Positions 1-6,114 of a stretch of 36,481 nt of DNA are shown here, piece by piece (the first letter of the stretch is position 1; each line of letters begins with the position of its first letter). The translations under genes were made by a program, and so were the position numbers. This DNA comes from a virus. The stretch covers positions 1-36,481 of the IMG/VR virus record IMGVR_UViG_3300032246_001298. One strand, given 5' to 3'. The notes under the pieces are model-generated. The model searched no databases and had not been told where the DNA came from. It saw only the letters and a program-made list of their open reading frames with translations.

Positions 1-774
1 ATCAAAATTAAGTATGTCAGCTAATTTTTGAGCTAATTCATTAATTGTAATAAACTCTTCATCTGGACCAATATTTACAATTTGACCATCAACCACATCT
101 GTTTCGCAAGCAATCATTAATGGTTTTGCTACATCTTTCCAAAATGAAAAACATCTCATTTGAGTTCCATCTCCATATACAATTGGCTGTTCACCCTTTA
201 ACATACGATTAATCATAATTGATGCAACATTTCTAAACGGATCATCATACTTTTGACGTGGACCAATTATGTTATGTGGAACAAGAATTACATACTTCAT
301 GCCATGTGTTTCACAAATATTTTTAATAAGAAGTTCTGCAGCATATTTAGCAATGCCATATGGATCTTGTGGTTTTGGAGTCATATCTTCTGTAAATGGA
401 ACTATTTCTTGTGTTCCGTATCTTGCCATAGATGACATATGCACAAACTTTTTAACTCCGTGTTTAATTGATGCACTTAATGCAACTGTTGTAATATGAG
501 AAGTATTTCTTGTAACTAGCGCTGGTGAAAACACTGAAAGCCCTTCATAAGCAGTGCATGCTGTATGAACAACTAAATCTATTCCTCTAAAATGTTCTTG
601 AACTGAATCAAAATCTCCAAGATCTTTAGCATAGAACTCAACATTAACGGGAACATTTTCGTAATAACCACCTATTAAATTATCTATTCCAACTACGTAA
701 TGACCACGTTTAATAAATTCATCAGCTAAATGGCTTCCCATAAATCCAGCAACTCCAGTGATTAATACTTTCAT
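1..774 (-). CDS. NAD-dependent epimerase/dehydratase, C-terminus cut off by window edge
   Basis: The first 258 codons of an extended short-chain dehydrogenase/reductase are present and run off the left edge without a stop. The N-terminus has the Rossmann dinucleotide motif GVAGFMG (G7, G10, G13), followed by an acidic residue after strand 2 (D31). The catalytic set is visible as S114/S115 and Y139-x3-K143 (YGIAK). The VPHNIIGPRQ stretch near residue 165 matches the RPxNVYGPRQ motif of UDP-glucose 4-epimerase and dTDP-glucose or GDP-mannose dehydratase relatives. Such enzymes remodel the sugar of a nucleotide sugar in the cytoplasm; the substrate cannot be read from sequence. Its ATG overlaps the stop of the methyltransferase gene (ATGA), so the two are probably translationally coupled. 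With the glycosyltransferase just before it, it forms a sugar cassette. Confidence 0.9.
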   Translation of the reverse strand, partial: MKVLITGVAGFMGSHLADEFIKRGHYVVGIDNLIGGYYENVPVNVEFYAKDLGDFDSVQEHFRGIDLVVHTACTAYEGLSVFSPALVTRNTSHITTVALSASIKHGVKKFVHMSSMARYGTQEIVPFTEDMTPKPQDPYGIAKYAAELLIKNICETHGMKYVILVPHNIIGPRQKYDDPFRNVASIMINRMLKGEQPIVYGDGTQMRCFSFWKDVAKPLMIACETDVVDGQIVNIGPDEEFITINELAQKLADILNFD

Positions 775-1334
775 GCTATCTTTTTTACCGCCAAAACAAT
801 ATTATCTTTTCCGTTTGTTTTTGAAATATGATTCATGTTGTACAAATTATAATCATATGAATCATCTAACCCTTCAGCAATGCCACGCCATTCTTCTTCA
901 AACTCTTCATGAATATCTTCAACTACAAACCAGCCACCTGTTTTTAACAATGGAAGTAGTTGTTTAAATGTATCTTTAGTTTCTTGTAAATAATGGCATC
1001 CATCATCTACAATAAAATCAAACTCAGTTCCACGCATAACTGATTTAAAATCATAAAAAGTTTTCATTATTGATTGATCAACATACATTGAAGTAATTCT
1101 TTCTTCTGTAAAAAATCTTTGAATATTATTTTCAAGACCTATAATGTTTGCGTGTGGAAACAATTCTTTCCACGCTCTAAGTGAAGCTCCAAGATGTATT
1201 CCAACCTCTAATACATTTTTTACTTCTTTTCTATCGCTAAATAGTGTTCCATATACATTTTCATAAGTATGATACCCTGTTTTATCTGATTCATACTTTT
1301 TAAAAGTATTTCCAAATAATTCTATTTCAGCCAT
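771..1334 (-). CDS. Class I SAM-dependent methyltransferase
   Basis: The protein has 187 residues. Motif I is VLEVGIHLGAS (residues 41-51), the SAM-binding glycine loop. The acidic stretch FDFIVDDGCH (106-114) and GGWFVVEDIHEE (133-144) resemble the macrocin O-methyltransferase/cephalosporin hydroxylase (TylF/CmcI-like) branch, where D, D and H residues can bind a metal. It probably methylates a sugar or small acceptor, given the neighbouring glycosyltransferase and epimerase genes. I chose the ATG at 1334 because AAGGAGAG lies 7-9 bases before it. A TTG at 1364 would add ten residues but has a poor ribosome site. It overlaps the end of the glycosyltransferase gene by 13 bases and ends in an ATGA overlap with the epimerase. 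The fold is clear; the substrate is unknown. Confidence 0.85.
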   Translation of the reverse strand: MAEIELFGNTFKKYESDKTGYHTYENVYGTLFSDRKEVKNVLEVGIHLGASLRAWKELFPHANIIGLENNIQRFFTEERITSMYVDQSIMKTFYDFKSVMRGTEFDFIVDDGCHYLQETKDTFKQLLPLLKTGGWFVVEDIHEEFEEEWRGIAEGLDDSYDYNLYNMNHISKTNGKDNIVLAVKKIA

Positions 1335-1975
1335 TCGTTTTCTCTCCTTCTTGTTAGATCCCAACCTCTTACTGTGTAATCTCCACTTGTTTTTTTATTA
1401 TTATAATATTCTCTATTTTTTACAAATGTTTGACTATTCATTGAACTTAACGATGGATCGCTTTTTATTGTTTGAGAACCACCACTATCATCAACATCTA
1501 TGCCTTCTGTTTCAAACATATTGGATAAACCAGCAAGGTGAACTCTATCATCATAATCGTTATCTTCGTAGTAAGCTGGATAAATATATTCATCAAATAA
1601 ACCAACGTTTTTAACAATTTCTTCACCTAGCGAAAAACAACTGTAACTTGCAATACTTTTTACAAATTTAGATGGTCCACTTAATTCTTCAAATCTATTT
1701 AAAGAACCTGGCTTAAAACTTGTATCAGCCGATGATATAAGCCACCATGATGAATGTGGAAATGATTTTATTCCCAAGTTCCAAGAACCCGATATTCCTT
1801 GATTTGAAGGCATGTGTAGTATATGAATATTTAAATCTTTTCTTGACGGAGTATATTCTTCTTTTGCATTATTAATAATTAAAATATTATCAATTGGATG
1901 ATCAATGCTTTCTAAAGATTTTTCAAGTAGATCAAATCTGTTTAATACAGGTATAATTAACACTGGAATACTCAT
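1322..1975 (-). CDS. Glycosyltransferase family 2 (GT-A fold)
   Basis: This 217-residue protein begins with the GT-A opening IPVLNRFDLLEKSL (residues 8-21). It has the nucleotide-sugar loop NQGISGSWNLGI (58-69) and a SADTSFKPG segment (82-90) where family 2 enzymes carry the metal-binding DxD; here only one aspartate is evident. GLFDEYIYPAYYEDNDY (125-141) matches the usual F-x-E/D...EDxD catalytic region. It probably moves a sugar from an activated donor to an acceptor on phage or host material. I take the ATG at 1975, whose first bases overlap the stop of the small HTH gene as ATGA. A GTG three codons upstream is the alternative. The protein is short for the family, so it is a minimal catalytic domain without an added acceptor domain. 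Confidence 0.88.
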   Translation of the reverse strand: MSIPVLIIPVLNRFDLLEKSLESIDHPIDNILIINNAKEEYTPSRKDLNIHILHMPSNQGISGSWNLGIKSFPHSSWWLISSADTSFKPGSLNRFEELSGPSKFVKSIASYSCFSLGEEIVKNVGLFDEYIYPAYYEDNDYDDRVHLAGLSNMFETEGIDVDDSGGSQTIKSDPSLSSMNSQTFVKNREYYNNKKTSGDYTVRGWDLTRRRENEWLK

Positions 1976-2142
1976 TTTGTCCACTTTCTTTGTTGTTTAA
2001 TCAATCCCCATCTTTGCAAAGATCTTTGAATAGTCATATGACTACACTTAGCTTCCATTGCCATTTCTAATATTGTTTTCTTTTCAACGACATAGCGTTT
2101 GTAACACCAATCTTTACTATCGTATAACTTCATTGATGGCAT
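1972..2142 (-). CDS. Small helix-turn-helix protein (56 aa)
   Basis: A short open frame fills the gap between the RuvC-like gene and the glycosyltransferase. The product has 56 residues. Its centre, KTILEMAMEAKCSHMTIQRSLQ, has the spacing of a helix-turn-helix seen in resolvase and homing-endonuclease DNA-binding modules: a hydrophobic first helix, CSHMT turn, then IQRSLQRWG. An opening D-W-C-Y-K-R-Y segment precedes it, common in such modules. The start at 2142 has GGGAG about nine bases upstream; an inner ATG at 2133 is possible. It overlaps the resolvase end by 26 bases, and its TGA overlaps the glycosyltransferase ATG as ATGA, the coupling seen throughout this genome. That coupling is the strongest reason to believe it is real. 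A DNA-binding role is inferred; the target is unknown. Confidence 0.72.
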   Translation of the reverse strand: MPSMKLYDSKDWCYKRYVVEKKTILEMAMEAKCSHMTIQRSLQRWGLIKQQRKWTK

Positions 2143-2677
2143 ACCACGCTACTCCCGTCGCATCAGCGACATTATCGGACTCAGTTTCAACACCAAGCGT
2201 TCTACTAAAATCAATAGTGCGCTGTTTTCTGCGTTCTCTGATTTTTCCTTTGATCCATGTGTCGGATTTTTCTGGAAATTCATTTTTTATTGCCTGCTTT
2301 TCTGTTTTATTAAAATTTTTATTACCAATATATGATTGCCAGGTTATAGGATGAACTTCAACCACTTGCATATTATCACTAAGTAACTCTCCCATTATAG
2401 CACCAAATACGTATGCCATCTTAATCCCTGTGTGAACTGACTTTACTGATATGGCTGCTTCTATGACAACAAAATCTGTATCCAGCTCTTGTTTAAAAGC
2501 TTTTATTTTTCTTTTTGCATCAAGAATTCTTTGATAAACATCTGAACCTTCAAAAGTTATTTCTCCCCATTTTATTGGTTTTTTATTTTCTATGAGGCAG
2601 AAAGCAATACTATTTGTACTCGCATCTATTCCCAAAACCCTGTTGGGTTTTGTTTTAACGAGTTTTGCTAGAGACAT
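2117..2677 (-). CDS. RuvC-like Holliday junction resolvase
   Basis: This 186-residue protein has the RNase H-like fold signature of RuvC. It shows GIDASTNSIA (D18) at strand 1, FVVIEAA (E73) at strand 4, and a C-terminal SDNVADATG helix with D168 and D172. These give the four acidic residues that bind two Mg2+ ions and cut four-way junctions. The length fits the family (about 170-190). In a phage it would resolve recombination intermediates and branched concatemers before packaging. It sits in the same operon as RecA and a Cas4-like nuclease. It overlaps the Zn-finger gene upstream by 23 bases. The fold and catalytic set are seen directly; junction cleavage is inferred from the family. Confidence 0.9.
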   Translation of the reverse strand: MSLAKLVKTKPNRVLGIDASTNSIAFCLIENKKPIKWGEITFEGSDVYQRILDAKRKIKAFKQELDTDFVVIEAAISVKSVHTGIKMAYVFGAIMGELLSDNMQVVEVHPITWQSYIGNKNFNKTEKQAIKNEFPEKSDTWIKGKIRERRKQRTIDFSRTLGVETESDNVADATGVAWYAINEVIR

Positions 2678-2951
2678 TTCTTACCATTTCAACCAAAGCT
2701 TTTCGATCTGATTCTCTTTTTGAACTTTCACATTTATCGCATATGCGACCCTCGTTGTACCTACTAAGTATTACGTTACAACCTTGATTTTTACAAACTC
2801 TTGTTTTTCCAGCAAGTCTAGCTTTTTTTTCATAATATGCATCTTTTAATTTTTGATTTGTAGCAATTCTACAACATTCGTCTGAACAATATTTTTGATT
2901 ATGAGTTTTTGGTTTAAATTCATTATTACATTCTTCATAAGCACATATCAT
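2655..2951 (-). CDS. Cysteine-rich zinc-binding protein (98 aa)
   Basis: The protein has two cysteine clusters. The first is C3-x4-C8 with a YCSDECC segment at residues 21-27, resembling treble-clef or Zn-ribbon fingers found in small phage DNA-binding proteins. The second is a C-x4-C pair (VCKNQGC) followed after the RYNEG segment by C-x2-C (ICDKC), again four possible Zn ligands. A basic helix-rich linker (KLKDAYYEKKARLAGK) separates them, and the tail is charged. This points to a nucleic-acid-binding protein with two Zn sites, but I do not recognise a named function. Its ATG overlaps the stop of the Cas4-like nuclease gene (ATGA) and its end overlaps the RuvC-like gene, so it is expressed with the recombination set. 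Confidence 0.75.
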   Translation of the reverse strand: MICAYEECNNEFKPKTHNQKYCSDECCRIATNQKLKDAYYEKKARLAGKTRVCKNQGCNVILSRYNEGRICDKCESSKRESDRKALVEMVRNVSSKTR

Positions 2952-3730
2952 TTTGGCGTCACCATTGCAGGTATAAAAATTTCACCATCATCCATTTCTT
3001 TCCAGCAAACCTTTTTGACTGGGCAATACTTACAAGCTGATTGTGATTTAGTAAAAGGTCTTTCTGGCAAAGTATTATCAGTATATGCTTTGTAGGTTGT
3101 TCTCAACCATTCAAAAACTTCTTCAATGATTGCTTTATTTCTTTCATTTACATTAACTGGAATAATTAAAATTGATTGATCATTTTTATTTTCATAATAC
3201 AAAAACCCTTGTGCAGATTTTCTAATCTTCATGTAGGTAAGAATTTGAAGCAAGTGATTACCTGATGGTTTCATCTCTGCTCTTCGCATAGCAAAAACTT
3301 CATCTTTAGCAGTTTTAATTTCTCCTACTACTTCTTTTCCATTCCATTCGATAATAACGTCTGCAAAGCCTCGAATCGGAGGATCATCGTGGGTAATTTC
3401 AATTTCTGTTGCTTTGAGTACTCCAGTTTTAGCCATGACTTTTTGAATACGATCATGAGCAGCCGTACCATTATCCATGTTAGCCCTAGCCATAGCATCG
3501 AACTGGTCTTCAAACTCCGCACCATTAAAAGCAATGAACCAATATCTAGAACAATTACCGTGACCGTAACCAATAGTACTAGGACTAAATGTCTTTTTTT
3601 GTGTAAAGGGATCTTTTTGTTCTCCATCTGTGTATGCCTTTTCTACCATGATTGCAAATTCATTTACATCAAAACTTCCAGGCTCATGGTTTTTCTGGAA
3701 TTTTAAATTACTAATAATTTCTCTAGCCAT
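2948..3730 (-). CDS. Cas4/RecB-like PD-(D/E)XK nuclease with Fe-S cysteines
   Basis: This 260-residue protein has the PD-(D/E)XK nuclease core: the helix motif GTAAHDRIQ (H92), GFADVIIEW (D124), GEIKTAK (E137, K139) and a QILTY motif (Q162, Y166). One cysteine in the N-terminal region (C60) and three near the C-terminus (C233, C236, C242) match the 4Fe-4S arrangement of Cas4 and AddB nucleases. Relatives are 5'-3' or 3'-5' exonucleases that process DNA ends. No Cas1, Cas2 or CRISPR array is near, so an adaptation role is not supported. Position between RecA and RuvC-like genes suggests end resection for recombination-dependent replication. The start overlaps the preceding stop by one base (TAATG). 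The catalytic and cysteine residues are read directly; polarity is unknown. Confidence 0.88.
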   Translation of the reverse strand: MAREIISNLKFQKNHEPGSFDVNEFAIMVEKAYTDGEQKDPFTQKKTFSPSTIGYGHGNCSRYWFIAFNGAEFEDQFDAMARANMDNGTAAHDRIQKVMAKTGVLKATEIEITHDDPPIRGFADVIIEWNGKEVVGEIKTAKDEVFAMRRAEMKPSGNHLLQILTYMKIRKSAQGFLYYENKNDQSILIIPVNVNERNKAIIEEVFEWLRTTYKAYTDNTLPERPFTKSQSACKYCPVKKVCWKEMDDGEIFIPAMVTPK

Positions 3731-4056
3731 TATGATCCGTACCTTGCTGAATACTTAAGGGCATCCACCAATCTATTAATTGCTTCTTCTGCTGTGTAAT
3801 ATACGTTCTTCTTTTTTGCATTTTCCCCACCCTTTTCAAAGGTGGTATAAAATCTAGATAGCATTGCAAATTTTGCACTTAAAGCTTGCATCTTAATTAT
3901 AAGATCAGGAGCTTTAGCAGAAGGAACATCTGGCTTTGCAATAAGTTTAATAATAAGGTCAAGGGCATAATCAAGATCTTGATCACCCATAAACTCCTTC
4001 ATATCATTAAATTCTGTAATTTCATTAATAATATCAATTGTTGATTTTTCTGTCAT
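3730..4056 (-). CDS. Conserved phage-type protein of unknown function (108 aa)
   Basis: I do not recognise a named function. The protein is predicted mostly helical: an acidic N-terminal half (INEITEFNDMKEFMGDQDLD), a hydrophobic LDLIIKLIAKPD segment, a helix rich in A, L and K with KMQALSAKFAMLSRFY, and a C-terminal YYTAEEAINRLVDALKYSARYG. It has no signal peptide, membrane span or cysteines. Similar small helical proteins sit before Cas4-like nucleases in other phages, in my recollection, which would hint at an accessory role in recombination, but that is weak. It is coupled at both ends, by ATGA with the upstream gene and TAATG with the nuclease gene. Confidence 0.75.
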   Translation of the reverse strand: MTEKSTIDIINEITEFNDMKEFMGDQDLDYALDLIIKLIAKPDVPSAKAPDLIIKMQALSAKFAMLSRFYTTFEKGGENAKKKNVYYTAEEAINRLVDALKYSARYGS

Positions 4057-4235
4057 TCCATAATCCTAACGCAGAATTGACATGGGTCTCCGCCTTCTTC
4101 CCATTCTTTTTCTTCATCTTCTGTTAATGAAGGAACTCCATCGTGTGTTGCACAAAACATTTCAGTAATCCAACCACGGGCAACGCCATTATCATACCAA
4201 ATATGAAATTCATCAAGATCTTTTTCTTCAATCAT
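4053..4235 (-). CDS. Small acidic conserved protein with WYDNG and CxxC motifs (60 aa)
   Basis: A very acidic 60-residue protein with an IWYDNGVARGWI segment near residue 12, a FCATHDGVP motif (C28, H31) and a late DPCQFC pair (C52, C55). The three cysteines and histidine could bind one Zn2+. I recall very similar short proteins in many actinobacteriophages, always without a known function. It overlaps its neighbours by 8 and 4 bases, so it is part of the recombination operon. The gene is supported by its coupled position and its patterned residues; no role can be assigned. Confidence 0.72.
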   Translation of the reverse strand: MIEEKDLDEFHIWYDNGVARGWITEMFCATHDGVPSLTEDEEKEWEEGGDPCQFCVRIME

Positions 4236-4536
4236 TATGTGTCTCCCAACACTCTACTAGTTGCTCTAACAATGCCCATTCTATTACCGCAAGTCTTGTT
4301 TTTTTAGATTCCTTGCCAAGTATGAGCTTAAGGACTGGATATTTATTCCTATCCACTTTAAAAGTGTCTGTGCAAATTTTTGCCCAAATACTTTGTGAGA
4401 TTGAGATGCTTTTTGAGTACTCCTTGTAATCAACCAAAAAATTATGCCATTGAGCATCGCCTTTTTGATAGTCACCACGACCACTATTTTTTTGCCCTTT
4501 TGCGCCATCTCTTTTAATCTCTCCACGCTCTGACAT
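4228..4536 (-). CDS. Small PD-(D/E)XK-like putative nuclease/resolvase (102 aa)
   Basis: This 102-residue protein opens with a basic, glycine-rich stretch (GAKGQKNSGRGDYQKGDA), then FLVDYKEYSKSISIS, a helix WAKICTDTFK, a YPVLKLILG strand and a RLAVIEW strand. The order G/K-rich loop, KGDA (D27), LVDYKE (D36-x-K38), helix, strand is how compact PD-(D/E)XK resolvases and restriction-like folds are arranged: an acidic residue on one strand, then E/D-x-K on the next. I infer a small endonuclease or Holliday junction resolvase-like fold acting with RecA and the Cas4-like protein. It could also be a DNA-binding protein that kept the fold but lost activity. The start overlaps the previous stop (TAATG). 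The gene is solid; the function is tentative. Confidence 0.6.
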   Translation of the reverse strand: MSERGEIKRDGAKGQKNSGRGDYQKGDAQWHNFLVDYKEYSKSISISQSIWAKICTDTFKVDRNKYPVLKLILGKESKKTRLAVIEWALLEQLVECWETHND

Positions 4537-4733
4537 TAAACCACCACACTAGAGTGATGGCCTCTTGAACAAGTCCATGTCAGTCTGTGATTTATTCTAT
4601 CAATAGCTCCTTCATAAATTACTTCATCGCAATCTTCATGTTGACACGAAAAAGATCCACTTGCGGGTTCAATTTGCATTGAACTTTTTTCTTTTGATAT
4701 TTTTTTATTTAAAAAATTTTCAAGATTTGTCAT
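4536..4733 (-). CDS. Small zinc-ribbon protein (65 aa)
   Basis: The product has 65 residues with a lysine-rich N-terminus (FLNKKISKEKSS) followed by a compact Zn ribbon: SFSCQHEDC (C30, C35) and LTWTCSRGHHS (C55 with H59 or H60). The two knuckles are 19 residues apart, as in small nucleic-acid-binding ribbons. A partner or target cannot be named. It overlaps the RecA gene end by 14 bases, so its translation is probably coupled to RecA. The patterned cysteines and the tight placement make it a real gene. Confidence 0.72.
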   Translation of the reverse strand: MTNLENFLNKKISKEKSSMQIEPASGSFSCQHEDCDEVIYEGAIDRINHRLTWTCSRGHHSSVVV

Positions 4734-5718
4734 AAATTTTCTCCTGTAATTCTTTTACTACATCTGGATTATTTTTAAGATATTCTACTACCTTTGCACG
4801 ACCTTGAAAACGTTCTTCTCCAACCGTATACCATGCTCCGCCTTTTTGAATGATTCCCATCATTTCACTAACGTCTGCAATTTCTCCGATTGAGTCCACC
4901 CCCAACTTATCACCTTGGTAGTAAAAATCATATTGCCCTGATAGATTGGGAGGTCCGAGTTTATTGTAATCAACAATCCAGTTGACTGGTCGCCCAACCT
5001 TTTGTTCAATAATCTTGTCACCAACTTGAATGCCAGATTTAATGGCATTAGCTTCAGCTTCTGAAGACCATAGTTTAATGATTGTCGAAGAGAAAAATTT
5101 GACTGCCATTCCTCCTGTTGGAATGTGGGAGGCATGCATGCTACCAAACTGATTACGTTGTTGTGAAATGAGAACCAGTAAAGTGTTTTTATTAGCATAG
5201 TTTAACATTTTGACCGCATGGGTCATATCCTTTGCTTCTGCACCAATCTGCTTAGTATCCTCAAGTTTCTTTAGTTCTGTACTATCTTTTTCAAAATAAA
5301 TTGCAGGAAGCAGTGCTGAAATAGAGTCTACTACAATTATATCAACACCAGCACCCATAAGTTGAGTTGCAACGTCTACCATATCATTAATTGATTTAGC
5401 CTGTGAATAAATAAGTGAATCTGAATCAACACCTAAAGATTTAGCCCAAGCAACGTCATATGATGCCTCTGCATCAATCCAAGCACATGTTTTATCATTG
5501 CGTTGAGCATCTGCAATCATTTGTAAGCAAAAAGAAGATTTACCAGCAGATTTATTTCCCCAGATCATTACTTGACGACCAAATCCCAAGCCGCCCTTTA
5601 ATGCAAGGTTTAAACCAATGCTAGGAGTTTTTTGTTTTTCTACGCTTATTTTTGTTGCTAACTGTACTCTTGCTCTTGTTTTCTGATCTAGCTTTGCTAG
5701 AATCTCTTCCGTTATCAT
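4720..5718 (-). CDS. recA: RecA recombinase
   Basis: This 332-residue RecA-family ATPase has Walker A GNKSAGKSS (54-62), the DAEASYD segment with the catalytic glutamate (E84), Walker B IIVVDSIS (D131), and the DNA-binding loop and allosteric region around LISQQRNQFGSMHASHIPTGG. It forms filaments on ssDNA and catalyses strand exchange with ATP. The length is close to bacterial RecA, but the C-terminal acidic tail is short. In the phage it likely drives recombination-dependent replication and repair, with the ssDNA-binding protein, Cas4-like nuclease and RuvC-like resolvase encoded in the same direction. Its first 98 bases also encode the end of the preceding 84-residue protein in another frame. 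Confidence 0.96.
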   Translation of the reverse strand: MITEEILAKLDQKTRARVQLATKISVEKQKTPSIGLNLALKGGLGFGRQVMIWGNKSAGKSSFCLQMIADAQRNDKTCAWIDAEASYDVAWAKSLGVDSDSLIYSQAKSINDMVDVATQLMGAGVDIIVVDSISALLPAIYFEKDSTELKKLEDTKQIGAEAKDMTHAVKMLNYANKNTLLVLISQQRNQFGSMHASHIPTGGMAVKFFSSTIIKLWSSEAEANAIKSGIQVGDKIIEQKVGRPVNWIVDYNKLGPPNLSGQYDFYYQGDKLGVDSIGEIADVSEMMGIIQKGGAWYTVGEERFQGRAKVVEYLKNNPDVVKELQEKIYDKS

Positions 5719-5875
5719 TCATACTCTTCTCTAATTCAATTGCCAGTTCCCTGATTTGTTCACTTCTACTGGTTGTTAGGAAATCTATAAGTTTATAAAC
5801 TGCCTTTTCATCTTCTGTTCTAATAACCAAAAGATATTCGTTTTCTGTACCTTTAAGAATGTAGGACTGAGCCAT
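5621..5875 (-). CDS. Small protein with basic, disordered C-terminus (84 aa)
   Basis: The N-terminal half (YILKGTENEYLLVIRTEDEKAVYKL) looks like a short beta-hairpin and helix fold; the last 34 residues are rich in S, K, R and N and probably unstructured. That basic tail is encoded in the 98 bases shared with the start of recA in another frame, so it may have arisen by extension into the neighbour. The start at 5875 has GAGAG four bases upstream. The tail could bind nucleic acid, but this is a guess. No family is recognised. The N-terminal part is convincing as a gene; how long the real product is depends on whether the overlap is translated. Confidence 0.6.
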   Translation of the reverse strand: MAQSYILKGTENEYLLVIRTEDEKAVYKLIDFLTTSRSEQIRELAIELEKSMNDNGRDSSKARSENKSKSTVSNKNKRRKTKNS

Positions 5876-5895
5876 ATACTCTCATTATACTACAT

Positions 5896-6114
5896 TTATT
5901 GATTTTCTGTTTGCGCTTTTGGCGCATCAGACAAGCTGAATGTGATCTGCTTGGTTTCTGGATCTTGATCTACTGCAATCATTTTAGATGAATAATCATT
6001 TAATAATTCTTCTAAATTAATTTTTACTGGCCCGATACTTTTAAGAATTACTGCCAAAATTTGTTCAATAGAAATGTTTACATTATTTAAATCTTGCTCA
6101 ACTTTTTCTGTCAT
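5896..6114 (-). CDS. Hypothetical protein (72 aa)
   Basis: A 72-residue acidic protein. Residues 13-40 (NISIEQILAVILKSIGPVKINLEELL) form a likely amphipathic helix-turn-helix arrangement, followed by a strand-like KMIAVDQDPETKQITFSLS and a polar tail. No catalytic, metal-binding or membrane features are seen. Its ATG overlaps the stop of the polymerase gene (TAATG), so it is translated with the polymerase; a role as a polymerase or clamp accessory would be speculation. I do not recognise the family. Confidence 0.68.
   Translation of the reverse strand: MTEKVEQDLNNVNISIEQILAVILKSIGPVKINLEELLNDYSSKMIAVDQDPETKQITFSLSDAPKAQTENQ

Noticed and set aside
1335-1364. TTG start at 1364 for the methyltransferase
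   Set aside because: The ATG at 1334 has AAGGAG at good distance, and the extra N-terminal residues look like the translated ribosome site.
2948-3730. A CRISPR-Cas adaptation locus around the Cas4-like nuclease
   Set aside because: No Cas1, Cas2 or regular direct repeats with spacers were seen anywhere in the window. Cas4-like nucleases are common in phages without CRISPR.
4284-4526. An 80-residue frame overlapping the small nuclease-like gene
   Set aside because: It is the same DNA in another frame, has low-complexity content and no coupling to neighbours, while the 102-residue frame has TAATG coupling and patterned motifs.
5884-5889. TATAAT in the 20-base gap before the 84-residue gene as a promoter of the same set
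   Set aside because: The upstream bases read TGTAGTATAAT, so the TG is misplaced, and there is no -35 box. It may be weakly active but does not match the extended -10 pattern.
5918-5932. Palindrome TGCGC-CAAAA-GCGCA as a terminator
   Set aside because: It lies inside the 72-residue gene, has only five base pairs, and is not followed by a T-run on the coding strand.
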